The translations under genes were made by a program, and so were the position numbers. This document shows positions 1 through 6,971 of a DNA stretch of 13,177 nucleotides, piece by piece. The stretch is from Intrasporangium_A sp039812505. GTDB lineage: Bacteria > Actinomycetota > Actinomycetes > Actinomycetales > Dermatophilaceae. How positions within the stretch are numbered: the first letter of the stretch is position 1; each line of letters opens with the position of its first letter. The notes beneath the pieces were generated by a model, which was given only the letters and a program-made list of their open reading frames with translations, searched no databases and was not told where the DNA came from. Where the stretch lies: NCBI RefSeq assembly GCF_039812505.1, contig NZ_JBDIAQ010000096.1:1-13177 (forward strand), written 5' to 3'.

Positions 1-1160
1 GAGGGATCCCCGGAGCCGGTCTGGGGCTGCCCGGGTCGACCGGTGTGCCGCGGCAGGGCCACGGTGAACGTGGCGCCCCGGCCCGGTCCGTCGCTGGCGG
101 CGGTCAGGCCACCGCCGTGGGCGTCGACGATGGCGCGGCTGATCGTCAGCCCGATCCCGGACCCGCTGCGGTCCCGGTCCCGGGCGGTGCCGCCACGATA
201 GAACCGCTCGAAGACGTGCGGGAGCTGCTCGGGGGTGATGCCCTCTCCGCTGTCGATGACCAGGATCTGCGCCTCGTCACCGGCGCGCCGGGCGGTGAGC
301 CGGACGGTTCCCCCGGCGGGGGTGTGTCGCAACGCATTGCCGAGCAGGTTGTCGAGCACCTGACCCATCCGGCGGCGGTCGACGTCGACGCACAGGCCCG
401 GCGCGCTGTCCGGCTCTGCGAGCAACGTGACACCCGCCCGGGAGAAGGCCTCGTGCTTGGCCCGCTGCGCCGACCGGATGAGGTCGCGGACCGTGGTGAC
501 GTGGCGCTGCAGGACGATCCGACCCTCCTCGGCCCGGGAGACCTCGTCCAGGTCGATGGCCAGCCGGGCGAGCCGGTCGGTCTGCTCGGTGACCACCGCC
601 TCGGTGCCGGCGTCCCAGGCGGTGACCCCGTCGTGCAGACCCTCGGCATAGAGCTTGAGGGTTGCGATCGGGGTGCGCAGCTCGTGGGCCAGGTCGGACA
701 GGAGACGGCGGCGGGTGTCCTCGGTCCGTTCCAGCCGACCGGCCATGAGGTTGAACGCACCGGCGAGCGCGTCCAGCTCGAGGCTTGCCCCGGTGACCGT
801 GGCGCGACTGCGCAGGTGTCCCCGGGACAGCTCGGTGGCGGCCCGGGTCAGGTCCTCGAGCGGGTCCTGGAGCCGGCGGGTGACATACCACGTGACGGCG
901 GCCGCGAAGCCGAGCGCGACGAGCAGGGCGACACCCAGCGAGACGAGGGAGGCATCCCGGTAGGCCCGCTCGATGTGGGTCAGCTCGGCTCCGGTCAGCA
1001 GGTGCCCGGCCTCGAGCAGGTGCCGGTGGAACAGGGAGGGGCCGACGAGCAGCGCGACCAGCCCGGCGGTCAGGATGCTGGCGACCAGCACGAGCACCTG
1101 CGCCAGCATGAGGCGGGTTGCCAGCCCGGGCCGCCGGTGCCGGTCACTGCGGATCCGCAC
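1..1160 (-). CDS. sensor histidine kinase, C-terminus cut by the window edge
   Basis: Membrane histidine kinase that should autophosphorylate and pass the phosphate to the regulator encoded just upstream. The GTG start at 1160 lies 2 bp after that regulator's stop, with AAGGG just before it, so the two are one operon. About 386 residues are visible with no stop before base 1. Read directly: a first hydrophobic segment at about residues 17-40, a short outer segment of about 30 residues, a second hydrophobic segment at about 70-92, then a HAMP-like linker to about 145. The H box is LAHELRTPIA with the phospho-acceptor His159. The N box LLGNALRHTP has Asn275. The G1 box DSGEG has Asp303, followed by FERFYR, and the G2 box reads SGSGIGLTI. 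The last visible residues (GATFTVALP and a polar tail) suggest only a few codons are missing. The tiny outer loop leaves little room for a ligand-binding domain. The stimulus cannot be read from sequence. Confidence 0.93.
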   Translation of the reverse strand, partial: MRIRSDRHRRPGLATRLMLAQVLVLVASILTAGLVALLVGPSLFHRHLLEAGHLLTGAELTHIERAYRDASLVSLGVALLVALGFAAAVTWYVTRRLQDPLEDLTRAATELSRGHLRSRATVTGASLELDALAGAFNLMAGRLERTEDTRRRLLSDLAHELRTPIATLKLYAEGLHDGVTAWDAGTEAVVTEQTDRLARLAIDLDEVSRAEEGRIVLQRHVTTVRDLIRSAQRAKHEAFSRAGVTLLAEPDSAPGLCVDVDRRRMGQVLDNLLGNALRHTPAGGTVRLTARRAGDEAQILVIDSGEGITPEQLPHVFERFYRGGTARDRDRSGSGIGLTISRAIVDAHGGGLTAASDGPGRGATFTVALPRHTGRPGQPQTGSGDP

Positions 1161-1162
1161 CG

Positions 1163-1900
1163 TCAGCCCTTGCCCATCCGGTAGCCGACACCCCGGACCG
1201 TCTCGATGTACCGCGGCTCGGTCGAGTCGTCACCGAGCTTGCGCCGGATGTGCCCGACGTGGACGTCGACGATGCGCTCGTCGCCCACCCAGCCGGTGTC
1301 CCAGACCTCGTCGACGAGCCGGCGCCGCGGGTAGGCCAGCCGAGGCCGGGCAGACAGCACGTCGAGGATGTCGAACTCGGTGCGGGTCAGCGGGACCGGC
1401 TCGCCGCCGAGGAGGACCTCGCGGGCCGCGGAGTCGATGCGCAGCTGCCCGAAGTCGCGGGGCGGCTGCTCGGGCCCGGCCTGGCCCGGCGGCCGGTCGG
1501 CCCGTCGGGGACGGCGCAGCACCGCCTGTACCCGGGCGACGAGCTCACGGGCGCTGAACGGCTTGGTGATGTAGTCGTCCGCGCCGACCGACAGCCCGAT
1601 GACCCGGTCGATCTCGTCGCCGCGAGCGGTGAGCATGAGGATGTAGCAGTCGGAGAAGAGGCGTACCTGCCGGCACACCTCGATCCCGTCGAGGCCCGGC
1701 AGGCCCAGGTCGAGCACGATGACCTCCGGGTCGAGGTCCCTGGCGCAGGTCACCGCGTCCGGTCCGGTGTGGGCCTGGGACACCTCGTAGCCGGCCCGGG
1801 TCAGGTATGTGCCGACCATCCGAGCCAGGGCGCGCTCGTCGTCGACGACCAGCACGCGACGCGCGGCGCTGGCGCCTTGGGCACCGGTGGGGACGCTCAT
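1163..1900 (-). CDS. OmpR-family response regulator
   Basis: DNA-binding response regulator of 245 residues, the usual length for the family. The receiver domain covers about residues 14-130: acidic pair Asp20-Asp21 in VLVVDDE, phospho-acceptor Asp64 in VIVLDLGLPG, switch Thr91 in MLTAR, and Lys113 in ITKPF. The C-terminal winged helix (about 148-243) contains LTRTEFDIL, the recognition-helix stretch RIVDVHVGHIRRKLG, and the typical ending VRGVGYRMG. It is co-transcribed with the histidine kinase that starts 2 bp after its stop. No Shine-Dalgarno sequence precedes the ATG, but CAGACT, one mismatch from TANNNT, lies 7 bases upstream, so a leaderless mRNA is possible. A direct repeat of the OmpR type about 65-80 bp upstream suggests autoregulation and joint control of the divergent SHOCT gene. 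The target regulon is not known; MprA- or CopR-like regulators are possible relatives. Confidence 0.95.
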   Translation of the reverse strand: MSVPTGAQGASAARRVLVVDDERALARMVGTYLTRAGYEVSQAHTGPDAVTCARDLDPEVIVLDLGLPGLDGIEVCRQVRLFSDCYILMLTARGDEIDRVIGLSVGADDYITKPFSARELVARVQAVLRRPRRADRPPGQAGPEQPPRDFGQLRIDSAAREVLLGGEPVPLTRTEFDILDVLSARPRLAYPRRRLVDEVWDTGWVGDERIVDVHVGHIRRKLGDDSTEPRYIETVRGVGYRMGKG

Positions 1901-1907
1901 GGGGACC

Positions 1908-1913
1908 AGTCTG
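1908..1913 (-). promoter_or_regulatory. candidate -10 hexamer for the regulator-kinase operon
   Basis: On the minus strand CAGACT stands 7 bases before the ATG of the response regulator. It differs from TANNNT only at the first base, and the spacing equals that of the clearer leaderless promoters in this window. No convincing -35 is seen, which would suit activator dependence. Confidence 0.35.
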
Positions 1914-1962
1914 ACCCGGTAGCGCGCCTGCCTCGGGTGTGTGGTCGGCCATCGAGCCGGAA

Positions 1963-1980
1963 CTTCGTCAAACCTTCATC
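1963..1980. promoter_or_regulatory. direct repeat, probable OmpR-type regulator site
   Basis: CTTCGTC at 1963-1969 and CTTCATC at 1974-1980 match at 6 of 7 bases, with starts 11 bp apart. Tandem half-sites one helical turn apart are the usual binding layout for OmpR/PhoB-family regulators. The site lies between the divergent response regulator and SHOCT gene and could serve both. Its centre is about 70 bp from the probable regulator start point and about 95 bp from the SHOCT start codon. Binding by the adjacent regulator is inferred. Confidence 0.5.
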
Positions 1981-2064
1981 CGATCTGGACCGGACCCCAA
2001 CACCGGCCCGGGAAGATGGATACACGGCTGTTGGTAACGAGAGATCTCCCGGCAGGAGGATGTC

Positions 2065-2313
2065 ATGTGGAGTCACATGGGCTACGGCGCCACCGCGTGG
2101 TGGATGTGGGCCCTGATTGCGCTCGGCGCGGTCGGCTTCTGGCTGGTGGTCGCCTACGTGGTGCGTGCCGTCGTCCACGGACGGCCGACGCCGTCGGCCG
2201 TGGAGCGACCGGCGCCGGACCCGCTGCAACTGCTCGACGAGCGTCTGGCACGCGGTGAGATCGACGCGGAGGAGTATCAGCGGACCCGGAACCTGCTCAC
2301 CCGCGAGTCCTGA
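2065..2313 (+). CDS. small membrane protein with C-terminal SHOCT domain
   Basis: An 82-residue protein with one hydrophobic helix at about residues 11-35, rich in Trp, Gly and Ala, a basic and proline-rich linker, and a C-terminal SHOCT (short C-terminal) motif at about 53-79. The key elements are DPLQLLDERLARGEI and DAEEYQRTRNLL. The helix followed by VVRAVVHGR suggests the SHOCT segment is cytoplasmic. GGAGGA at 2055-2060 is a strong ribosome site 4 bases before the ATG. It is divergent from the two-component operon and shares its control region. Small SHOCT membrane proteins often sit beside envelope-stress or metal-responsive two-component systems, so it may be a regulon member. SHOCT has no enzymatic role and is usually seen as an interaction or oligomerisation motif; the exact job is unknown. 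Confidence 0.88.
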   Translation: MWSHMGYGATAWWMWALIALGAVGFWLVVAYVVRAVVHGRPTPSAVERPAPDPLQLLDERLARGEIDAEEYQRTRNLLTRES

Positions 2314-2332
2314 TCGGCTGGCCGGTGGCGGC

Positions 2333-2370
2333 ACCCGAGAACCGGCTCGGCGCAGCGTCGTACCTCGGGT
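2333..2370. terminator. weak candidate bidirectional terminator between SHOCT gene and glgX
   Basis: The two genes converge with 78 bp between their stops. ACCCGAG (2333-2339) can pair with CTCGGGT (2364-2370) across a 24-base loop, and a palindrome GTCGGCCGAC follows at 2370-2379. There is no U-tract. I see nothing else in this gap. Confidence 0.25.
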
Positions 2371-2391
2371 CGGCCGACGAAGCAGGCCGGC

Positions 2392-4527
2392 TCAGGCGTG
2401 GCTGACCACCCGCCACATCCGCAGCGACGAGCCGGTCATCGGCGCCTCGCCGCCGGCCGGGACCGTCAGGCCCGGGCCGCCGGGCCGTTCCCACGCGCTG
2501 TCCCAGACGAGGTCGTATGCCGCCGAGCCGGGTGCGCGGGGCAGCGTGACCTCCGCGGCCCACGCCGTGCCGTTCAGGGTCAGCAGGACCGAGTCGTGTC
2601 CGAGCGGGCCACCGTTGAACAGGGCCTGCAGGACGTCGACCGTGGGGTCGTTCCAGCGGGCCCCCATCGGCTGGCCGTCCCCGCCGTACCAGGCCAGGTC
2701 GAGCGGGCCGTCCGGCCCGGTCGGCTGACCGGAGAAGAACGGGCGCTGGCGCAGCACCGGGTGCTTGGCGCGGAGCTGGGCGAGGAACCGGGTCGTCTCG
2801 AGCAGGTCCTCCTGCCACGGCTCGAGGCGCCAGTCGAACCAGCTGGTCGCGTTGTCCTGGCTGTACGGGTTGTTGTTGCCGCCCTGGCTGCGCCCGAACT
2901 CGTCGCCGCCGTTGATCATCGGCACCCCGGCCGACAGCAGCAGCGTGCCCAGGGCGTTGCGCATCGAGCGCTGCCGCGCCGCGCGGACCTCCGGGTCGTC
3001 GGTCGGCCCCTCGACGCCGTGGTTCCACGAGCGGTTGTCGTTGCTGCCGTCGGTCCCGTCGTGCCCGTTGGCCTCGTTGTGCTTGTGGTCGTAGCGGGTC
3101 AGGTCGGCCAGCGTGAAGCCGTCGTGGGCCGTGACGAAGTTGACCGACGCGGTCGTCCCCCTACCGCCGCCGTCGAACAGGTCCTGGGAGCCGGCCAGCC
3201 GGGTCGCCACGTCGCGCACCCCGTGACCGGTCTCGCCGGCGCCGGAGGCGGCCAGGTCGCGCAGCCAGTAGGTGCGCATCGCGTCGCGGTAGCGGTCGTT
3301 CCACTCGGCGAACGGCGGCGGGAACTGGCCGGTGCGCCAGCCGTGCATCCCGACGTCCCACGGCTCGGCGACCAGCTTGACCTGCGACAGCACCGGGTCG
3401 GTGCGCACCGCCACGAGCAGGGGGTGGTCGGGGTCGTAGCCCTCGTCCCGGCCCCGCGCGAGCGCCACGGCCAGGTCGAAGCGGAACCCGTCCACGTGCA
3501 TCTGCTCGACCCAGTAGCGCAGCGAGTCGAGGACCAGCTGCACCACCACCGTCCGGCTCAGGTCGACGGTGTTCCCGCAGCCGGTCAGGTCGATGTCGCG
3601 GCCCTGCTCGTCGAGGCGGTAGTAGGCCCGCTGGTCCAGCCCGCGCCAGCTGAGCGTCATGCCCGTCTGGGACTGCTCCGCGGTGTGGTTGTACACGACG
3701 TCGAGGATCACCTCGATCCCGGCCGCGTGCAGCGCCTTGACCATGCCCTTGAACTCGTCCAGCACGCCCTGCGGGTCGGCCGCGGCCGCATAGGCCGCGT
3801 GCGGGGCGAAGAAGCCGAGGGTGTTGTAGCCCCAGTGGTTGCTCAGGCCGCGGGCGACCAGCTCGGGCTCGTGGGTGAAGGTGTGCACCGGAAGCAGCTC
3901 GACCGCCGTGACGCCGAGGGAGGTGAGGTGCTCGACGAAGGCGGGGTGGGCCAGCCCGGCGTAGGTTCCGCGCAGGGGCTCCGGGACGCCCGGGTGGCGC
4001 CGGGTGGCGTTGCGCACGTGCACCTCGTAGACGAGCGAGTCGCACAGCCGGTGGCGCAGCGGCGCGTCCGTGCCCCAGTCGAACTCGTCGCGCGCGACGA
4101 CGCACCGTGGCACGTATGCCGCCGAGTCCCGGTCGTCGCGCACGCTCAGGTCGCCGGCGAGGCTGGCGCCCACGCGGTGCCCGTAGACGGCCGGGTCGAC
4201 GGTGACGCCGCCCTCGATCGCCCGGGCGTACGGGTCGAGCAGGAGCTTGGCCGGGTTGTGGCGCAGCGCCCGGTCCGGGACCCACGGGCCGGACACGCGC
4301 AGGCCGTAGCGCTGGCCGGGGCCGACGCCGTCGACGGTGTCGAACCAGGTGCCGTACACCTGGTTGCGCAGGGCCACCCGGCGCTCGAGCTGGGCGCCGT
4401 CGGATGCCCGGTCGAACAGGCACACCTCGACCCGGTCCGCGTGGGAGGCGTAGACGCTGAACGTCGCACCGTCGGCCGTCACGTGCACGCCGTGCGGCGG
4501 CGGCACGTCGGGCGGGGTGGTCGGCAT
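2392..4527 (-). CDS. glgX: glycogen debranching enzyme GlgX (GH13 isoamylase type)
   Basis: Hydrolyses alpha-1,6 branch points of glycogen limit dextrins in the cytoplasm, allowing phosphorylase and maltodextrin enzymes to finish degradation. The protein is 711 residues, normal for GlgX. A CBM48-like N-terminal domain (about residues 12-110) is followed by the GH13 barrel: region I DVVYNH (276-281), region II GFRFDLA with nucleophile Asp351, region III VAEPWDVG with acid/base Glu388, and region IV TAHDG with Asp469. WGYNTLGFFAP (232-242) and INGGDEFGRSQGGNNNPYSQD (starting at 538) are also typical. All catalytic residues are present. The frame is open 28 codons further upstream, but ATG 4527 begins a plausible N-terminus and has TATCCT 7 bases before it, so the mRNA is probably leaderless. 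No other glycogen or trehalose gene is visible; the enzyme stands alone between two convergent/divergent neighbours. Confidence 0.96.
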   Translation of the reverse strand: MPTTPPDVPPPHGVHVTADGATFSVYASHADRVEVCLFDRASDGAQLERRVALRNQVYGTWFDTVDGVGPGQRYGLRVSGPWVPDRALRHNPAKLLLDPYARAIEGGVTVDPAVYGHRVGASLAGDLSVRDDRDSAAYVPRCVVARDEFDWGTDAPLRHRLCDSLVYEVHVRNATRRHPGVPEPLRGTYAGLAHPAFVEHLTSLGVTAVELLPVHTFTHEPELVARGLSNHWGYNTLGFFAPHAAYAAAADPQGVLDEFKGMVKALHAAGIEVILDVVYNHTAEQSQTGMTLSWRGLDQRAYYRLDEQGRDIDLTGCGNTVDLSRTVVVQLVLDSLRYWVEQMHVDGFRFDLAVALARGRDEGYDPDHPLLVAVRTDPVLSQVKLVAEPWDVGMHGWRTGQFPPPFAEWNDRYRDAMRTYWLRDLAASGAGETGHGVRDVATRLAGSQDLFDGGGRGTTASVNFVTAHDGFTLADLTRYDHKHNEANGHDGTDGSNDNRSWNHGVEGPTDDPEVRAARQRSMRNALGTLLLSAGVPMINGGDEFGRSQGGNNNPYSQDNATSWFDWRLEPWQEDLLETTRFLAQLRAKHPVLRQRPFFSGQPTGPDGPLDLAWYGGDGQPMGARWNDPTVDVLQALFNGGPLGHDSVLLTLNGTAWAAEVTLPRAPGSAAYDLVWDSAWERPGGPGLTVPAGGEAPMTGSSLRMWRVVSHA

Positions 4528-4534
4528 GTCCGTC

Positions 4535-4540
4535 AGGATA
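4535..4540 (-). promoter_or_regulatory. -10 hexamer for glgX (leaderless)
   Basis: Minus-strand TATCCT, then GACGGAC (7 bases), then the glgX ATG. This matches TANNNT at leaderless spacing. There is no ribosome site. Transcription would start at or next to the A of the ATG. Confidence 0.6.
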
Positions 4541-4660
4541 GAGCGCGCCCGGGGGTGCCCGAGGGACCTTCGCGCAAGCCGGGGTGGCAGCGGCCGCCGG
4601 CTGGGCGGCATACGGCGCCGGTCGGCGAAGCCGCCATGTGACTCGGGGGTGCGTCCTCGT

Positions 4661-4666
4661 TACGGT
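4661..4666 (+). promoter_or_regulatory. -10 hexamer for the YbjN-domain gene (leaderless)
   Basis: TACGGT followed by TGGGCAC (7 bases) and the ATG at 4674. The 146-bp divergent region to glgX holds these two outward-facing promoters and nothing else that I can identify. Confidence 0.55.
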
Positions 4667-4673
4667 TGGGCAC

Positions 4674-5189
4674 ATGACGGATCCGACCTCGCTGCCCAAC
4701 TTCCAGCCCCCGACGCCTGCCGGGGCGCCGAACGGCGCACCAGCCGGCACGCCCGTGCGTGACCGCATCGCCGCCGAGCTCGACAAGCTCGGCGTCACGA
4801 GCACCGTAGACAACGACGGCGACCTCGAGTACGTCGTGAACGAGCAGACCCTGTTCGCCCGCGTCGCCGAGGGCGAGCTGCCGCTCGTGCGGTTCTTCGG
4901 TCAGTGGCAGCTGCAGGAGCCGGTCTCGCCCGACCGCAACGAGCGGCTCGCGCGGTGCAACGACATGACGCTGCAGCTCAACCTGGTCAAGCTCTCGCTG
5001 GTGCAGGACAGCCTCGTGGTGTCCGCCGAGCAGGTCGTCACCCCGCACGCCGACCTGGACATCCTCGTGCCGCTGTCGATCAACCACATCCTGCAGAGCG
5101 TCGGCTTCTTCTTCCAGACCTGGCAGCCGCCGGAGGAGGCGCCGGGTGCGCCCGGGACCGCCGATGCCACCCCGGAGGGTGGTCAGTGA
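4674..5189 (+). CDS. YbjN domain-containing protein
   Basis: A 171-residue soluble protein with no signal peptide or membrane helix. A proline/alanine-rich N-terminal tail (1-27) precedes a YbjN / type III secretion chaperone-like fold at about 28-150. Features seen are an amphipathic first helix (VRDRIAAELDKLG), the strand pair DGDLEYVVN, the FFGQWQL strand, the helix around RNERLARCNDMTLQLNLV, and the ending INHILQSVGFFFQTW. The tail after 151 is again low-complexity. YbjN-type proteins are very common in actinobacteria and mostly unassigned; the fold suggests protein-protein interaction. The start is set by ATG 4674 with TACGGT 7 bases upstream; the frame is open 90 bases further but that stretch is promoter. 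The stop TGA overlaps the next gene's ATG (TGATG), so it is translationally coupled to the enoyl-CoA hydratase. Confidence 0.9.
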   Translation: MTDPTSLPNFQPPTPAGAPNGAPAGTPVRDRIAAELDKLGVTSTVDNDGDLEYVVNEQTLFARVAEGELPLVRFFGQWQLQEPVSPDRNERLARCNDMTLQLNLVKLSLVQDSLVVSAEQVVTPHADLDILVPLSINHILQSVGFFFQTWQPPEEAPGAPGTADATPEGGQ

Positions 5190-5968
5190 TGGGCGAGTTC
5201 GTCCGGCTCGAGGTCCAGGACGGCGTGGGCACGATGCGTCTGGACCGGCCCAGGATGAACGCGCTCAACAAGCAGGTCCAGGAGGAGATCCGGGCGGTCG
5301 CCCACGAGGCCACCGCCCGGGCCGACGTCAAGGCCGTCGTCGTCTACGGCGGCGAGAAGGTCTTCGCCGCGGGGGCGGACATCAAGGAGATGGCCACCAT
5401 GTCCTACACGGACATGGTCGACCGCTCCGCCCCGTTGCAGAGCTCGATCACCGCGGTCGCGAAGATCCCCAAGCCCGTCATCGCCGCGATCACCGGCTAC
5501 GCCCTGGGCGGCGGGTGCGAGCTCGCCCTGGCCTGCGACTTCCGGGTCGTGGCCGACGACGCCCGGCTCGGCCAGCCCGAGATCCTGCTCGGGGTGATCC
5601 CGGGCGCGGGCGGCACGCAGCGCCTGGCCCGGCTGGTGGGCCCGGCCAGGGCCAAGGAGATCATCTTCAGCGGCCGATTCCTCGGCGCCGCCGAGGCGCT
5701 GGCGATCGGCCTGGCCGACAAGGTCGTCCCGGCCGCGGAGGTCTACGAGACGGCACGCGCCTGGGCCGCGACCTTCGTCGGTGCGGCCAGCTACGCGGTG
5801 CGGGCCGCCAAGGAGGCCGTCGACCGTGGGCTCGAGGTAGACCTCGACACCGGTCTGGAGATCGAGCGGATGGCGTTCGCTGCGCTCTTCGGCACCAAGG
5901 ACCGCGAGATCGGCATGGCCTCGTTCGTGGAGCACGGTCCGGGCAAGGCGAGGTTCGAGGGCCGCTGA
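5189..5968 (+). CDS. enoyl-CoA hydratase (crotonase family)
   Basis: Adds water across the 2,3 double bond of trans-enoyl-CoA in fatty-acid beta-oxidation or a related acyl-CoA pathway, in the cytoplasm. The protein is 259 residues, the family's usual size. The oxyanion-hole region is AGADIKEM (61-68) and GGGCE (107-111). Both acid/base glutamates of true hydratases are present: Glu111 in GGGCELALACD and Glu131 in GQPEILLGVIPGAGGTQRL. This argues for hydratase over isomerase or dehalogenase members that lack one of them. The C-terminal helices (LDTGLEIERMAFAALF) match the classical trimer-forming end. ATG 5189 overlaps the YbjN stop by one base, with GGAGGG at 5174-5179 as ribosome site. The ETF genes 191 bp downstream would accept electrons from acyl-CoA dehydrogenases of the same pathway. 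Chain-length preference cannot be read. Confidence 0.94.
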   Translation: MGEFVRLEVQDGVGTMRLDRPRMNALNKQVQEEIRAVAHEATARADVKAVVVYGGEKVFAAGADIKEMATMSYTDMVDRSAPLQSSITAVAKIPKPVIAAITGYALGGGCELALACDFRVVADDARLGQPEILLGVIPGAGGTQRLARLVGPARAKEIIFSGRFLGAAEALAIGLADKVVPAAEVYETARAWAATFVGAASYAVRAAKEAVDRGLEVDLDTGLEIERMAFAALFGTKDREIGMASFVEHGPGKARFEGR

Positions 5969-5995
5969 CGAACCGGCCCCGGGCCGCCCCGTGCG

Positions 5996-6012
5996 AGCCG
6001 GGACCCCCGGCT
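5996..6012 (+). terminator. short hairpin after the enoyl-CoA hydratase gene
   Basis: AGCCGGG (5996-6002), a 3-base loop and CCCGGCT (6006-6012) form a 7-bp perfect stem 27 bases after the stop. There is no U-tract. In such GC-rich DNA this may be chance. The rest of the 191-bp gap before etfB shows no clear promoter; CAAGAT at 6064-6069 is a weak -10 candidate. Confidence 0.3.
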
Positions 6013-6159
6013 GGTGGCGAGCGTCACGCCCGGCCGATGCGGGACCCGGCGGGGCGCGGTGCCAAGATGGGGGACAGTGCCGTCGCCGCCCGCAGCGGCC
6101 GGCTGACCACGACCACCATCCGCTGACCATCCATCCGCTATGGAAGAGGACGTTGACCC

Positions 6160-6942
6160 ATGAACATCGTCGTCTGTGTCAAGCACGTGCCCGACGCCCA
6201 GGCCGAGCGCACGTTCAACGCATCGGACAACACGACCGACCGTGAGAATGTCGACGGTCTGCTCTCCGAGCTCGACGAGTACGCCGTCGAGGCCGCCCTG
6301 AAGCTCGTCGAGGAGGCCGACGGCGAGGTCACGGTCGTGACGGTCGGCCCGGACAACGCGGCCGACGCGATCAAGAAGGCCCTGCAGATGGGCGCCCACA
6401 AGGGCGTGCACGTCAACGACGAGGCGATCCACGGCTCGGATGCCATCGCCACCTCGCTCGTGCTGGCCGAGGCGATCAAGAAGCTCGACTCCGTCGACCT
6501 CGTGATCACCGGCATGGCCAGCACCGACGGCACGATGGGTGTGGTCCCGACGATGCTCGCCGAGCGGCTCGGCCTGCCCGCCGTCACCTATGCCTCGGAG
6601 CTGACCGTCGCAGGCGGCAAGGCCACGATCCACCGCGACGGCGACACCTCGACCCAGACCGTCGAGGCGAGCCTGCCGGCGCTGGTCTCGGTCACCGACC
6701 AGATCAACGAGCCCCGCTACCCGTCCTTCAAGGGGATCATGGCGGCGAAGAAGAAGCCGGTCCAGCAGTGGGGCCTGGCCGACCTCGGCATCGACGCCGC
6801 CCAGGTCGGGCTGGAGGCCGCCTGGAGCAAGGTCGACGCCTTCGCCGCCCGGCCCCCGCGCTCCAAGGGCGAGATCGTCACCGACGAAGGAGACGGCGGC
6901 ACCAAGCTCGCCGAGTTCCTCGCCTCGCGCAAGTTCATCTGA
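6160..6942 (+). CDS. etfB: electron transfer flavoprotein beta subunit
   Basis: Small subunit of the heterodimeric flavoprotein that takes electrons from acyl-CoA and other dehydrogenases and delivers them to the ETF:quinone oxidoreductase. The protein is 260 residues, typical of EtfB. It opens with MNIVVCVKHVPD. The nucleotide-binding part includes TVGPDNAADAIKKALQMGA (61-79) and DLVITGMASTDGTMGVVP (113-130), where the subunit normally binds AMP. The EtfB signature spans 177-200 (VSVTDQINEPRYPSFKGIMA, then AKKKP) and contains the partner-recognition loop. The ribosome site GAGGA (6146-6150) is 9 bases before the ATG. etfA follows after 29 bp, so the subunits are co-expressed. No quinone oxidoreductase gene is seen nearby. 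Confidence 0.97.
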   Translation: MNIVVCVKHVPDAQAERTFNASDNTTDRENVDGLLSELDEYAVEAALKLVEEADGEVTVVTVGPDNAADAIKKALQMGAHKGVHVNDEAIHGSDAIATSLVLAEAIKKLDSVDLVITGMASTDGTMGVVPTMLAERLGLPAVTYASELTVAGGKATIHRDGDTSTQTVEASLPALVSVTDQINEPRYPSFKGIMAAKKKPVQQWGLADLGIDAAQVGLEAAWSKVDAFAARPPRSKGEIVTDEGDGGTKLAEFLASRKFI

Positions 6943-6971
6943 TCGCCCAGCCAGCAAAGGAGATTCACGTC

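Noticed and set aside
45..1184. Plus-strand open frame opposite the histidine kinase
   Set aside because: Shadow of the kinase, whose H, N, G1 and G2 boxes are all in the minus-strand frame.
2398..4641. Long plus-strand open frame opposite glgX
   Set aside because: Antisense of a gene with all GH13 motifs. The composition (Val/Arg/Gly/Ala-rich, no recognisable motif) is that of a GC-rich mirror frame.
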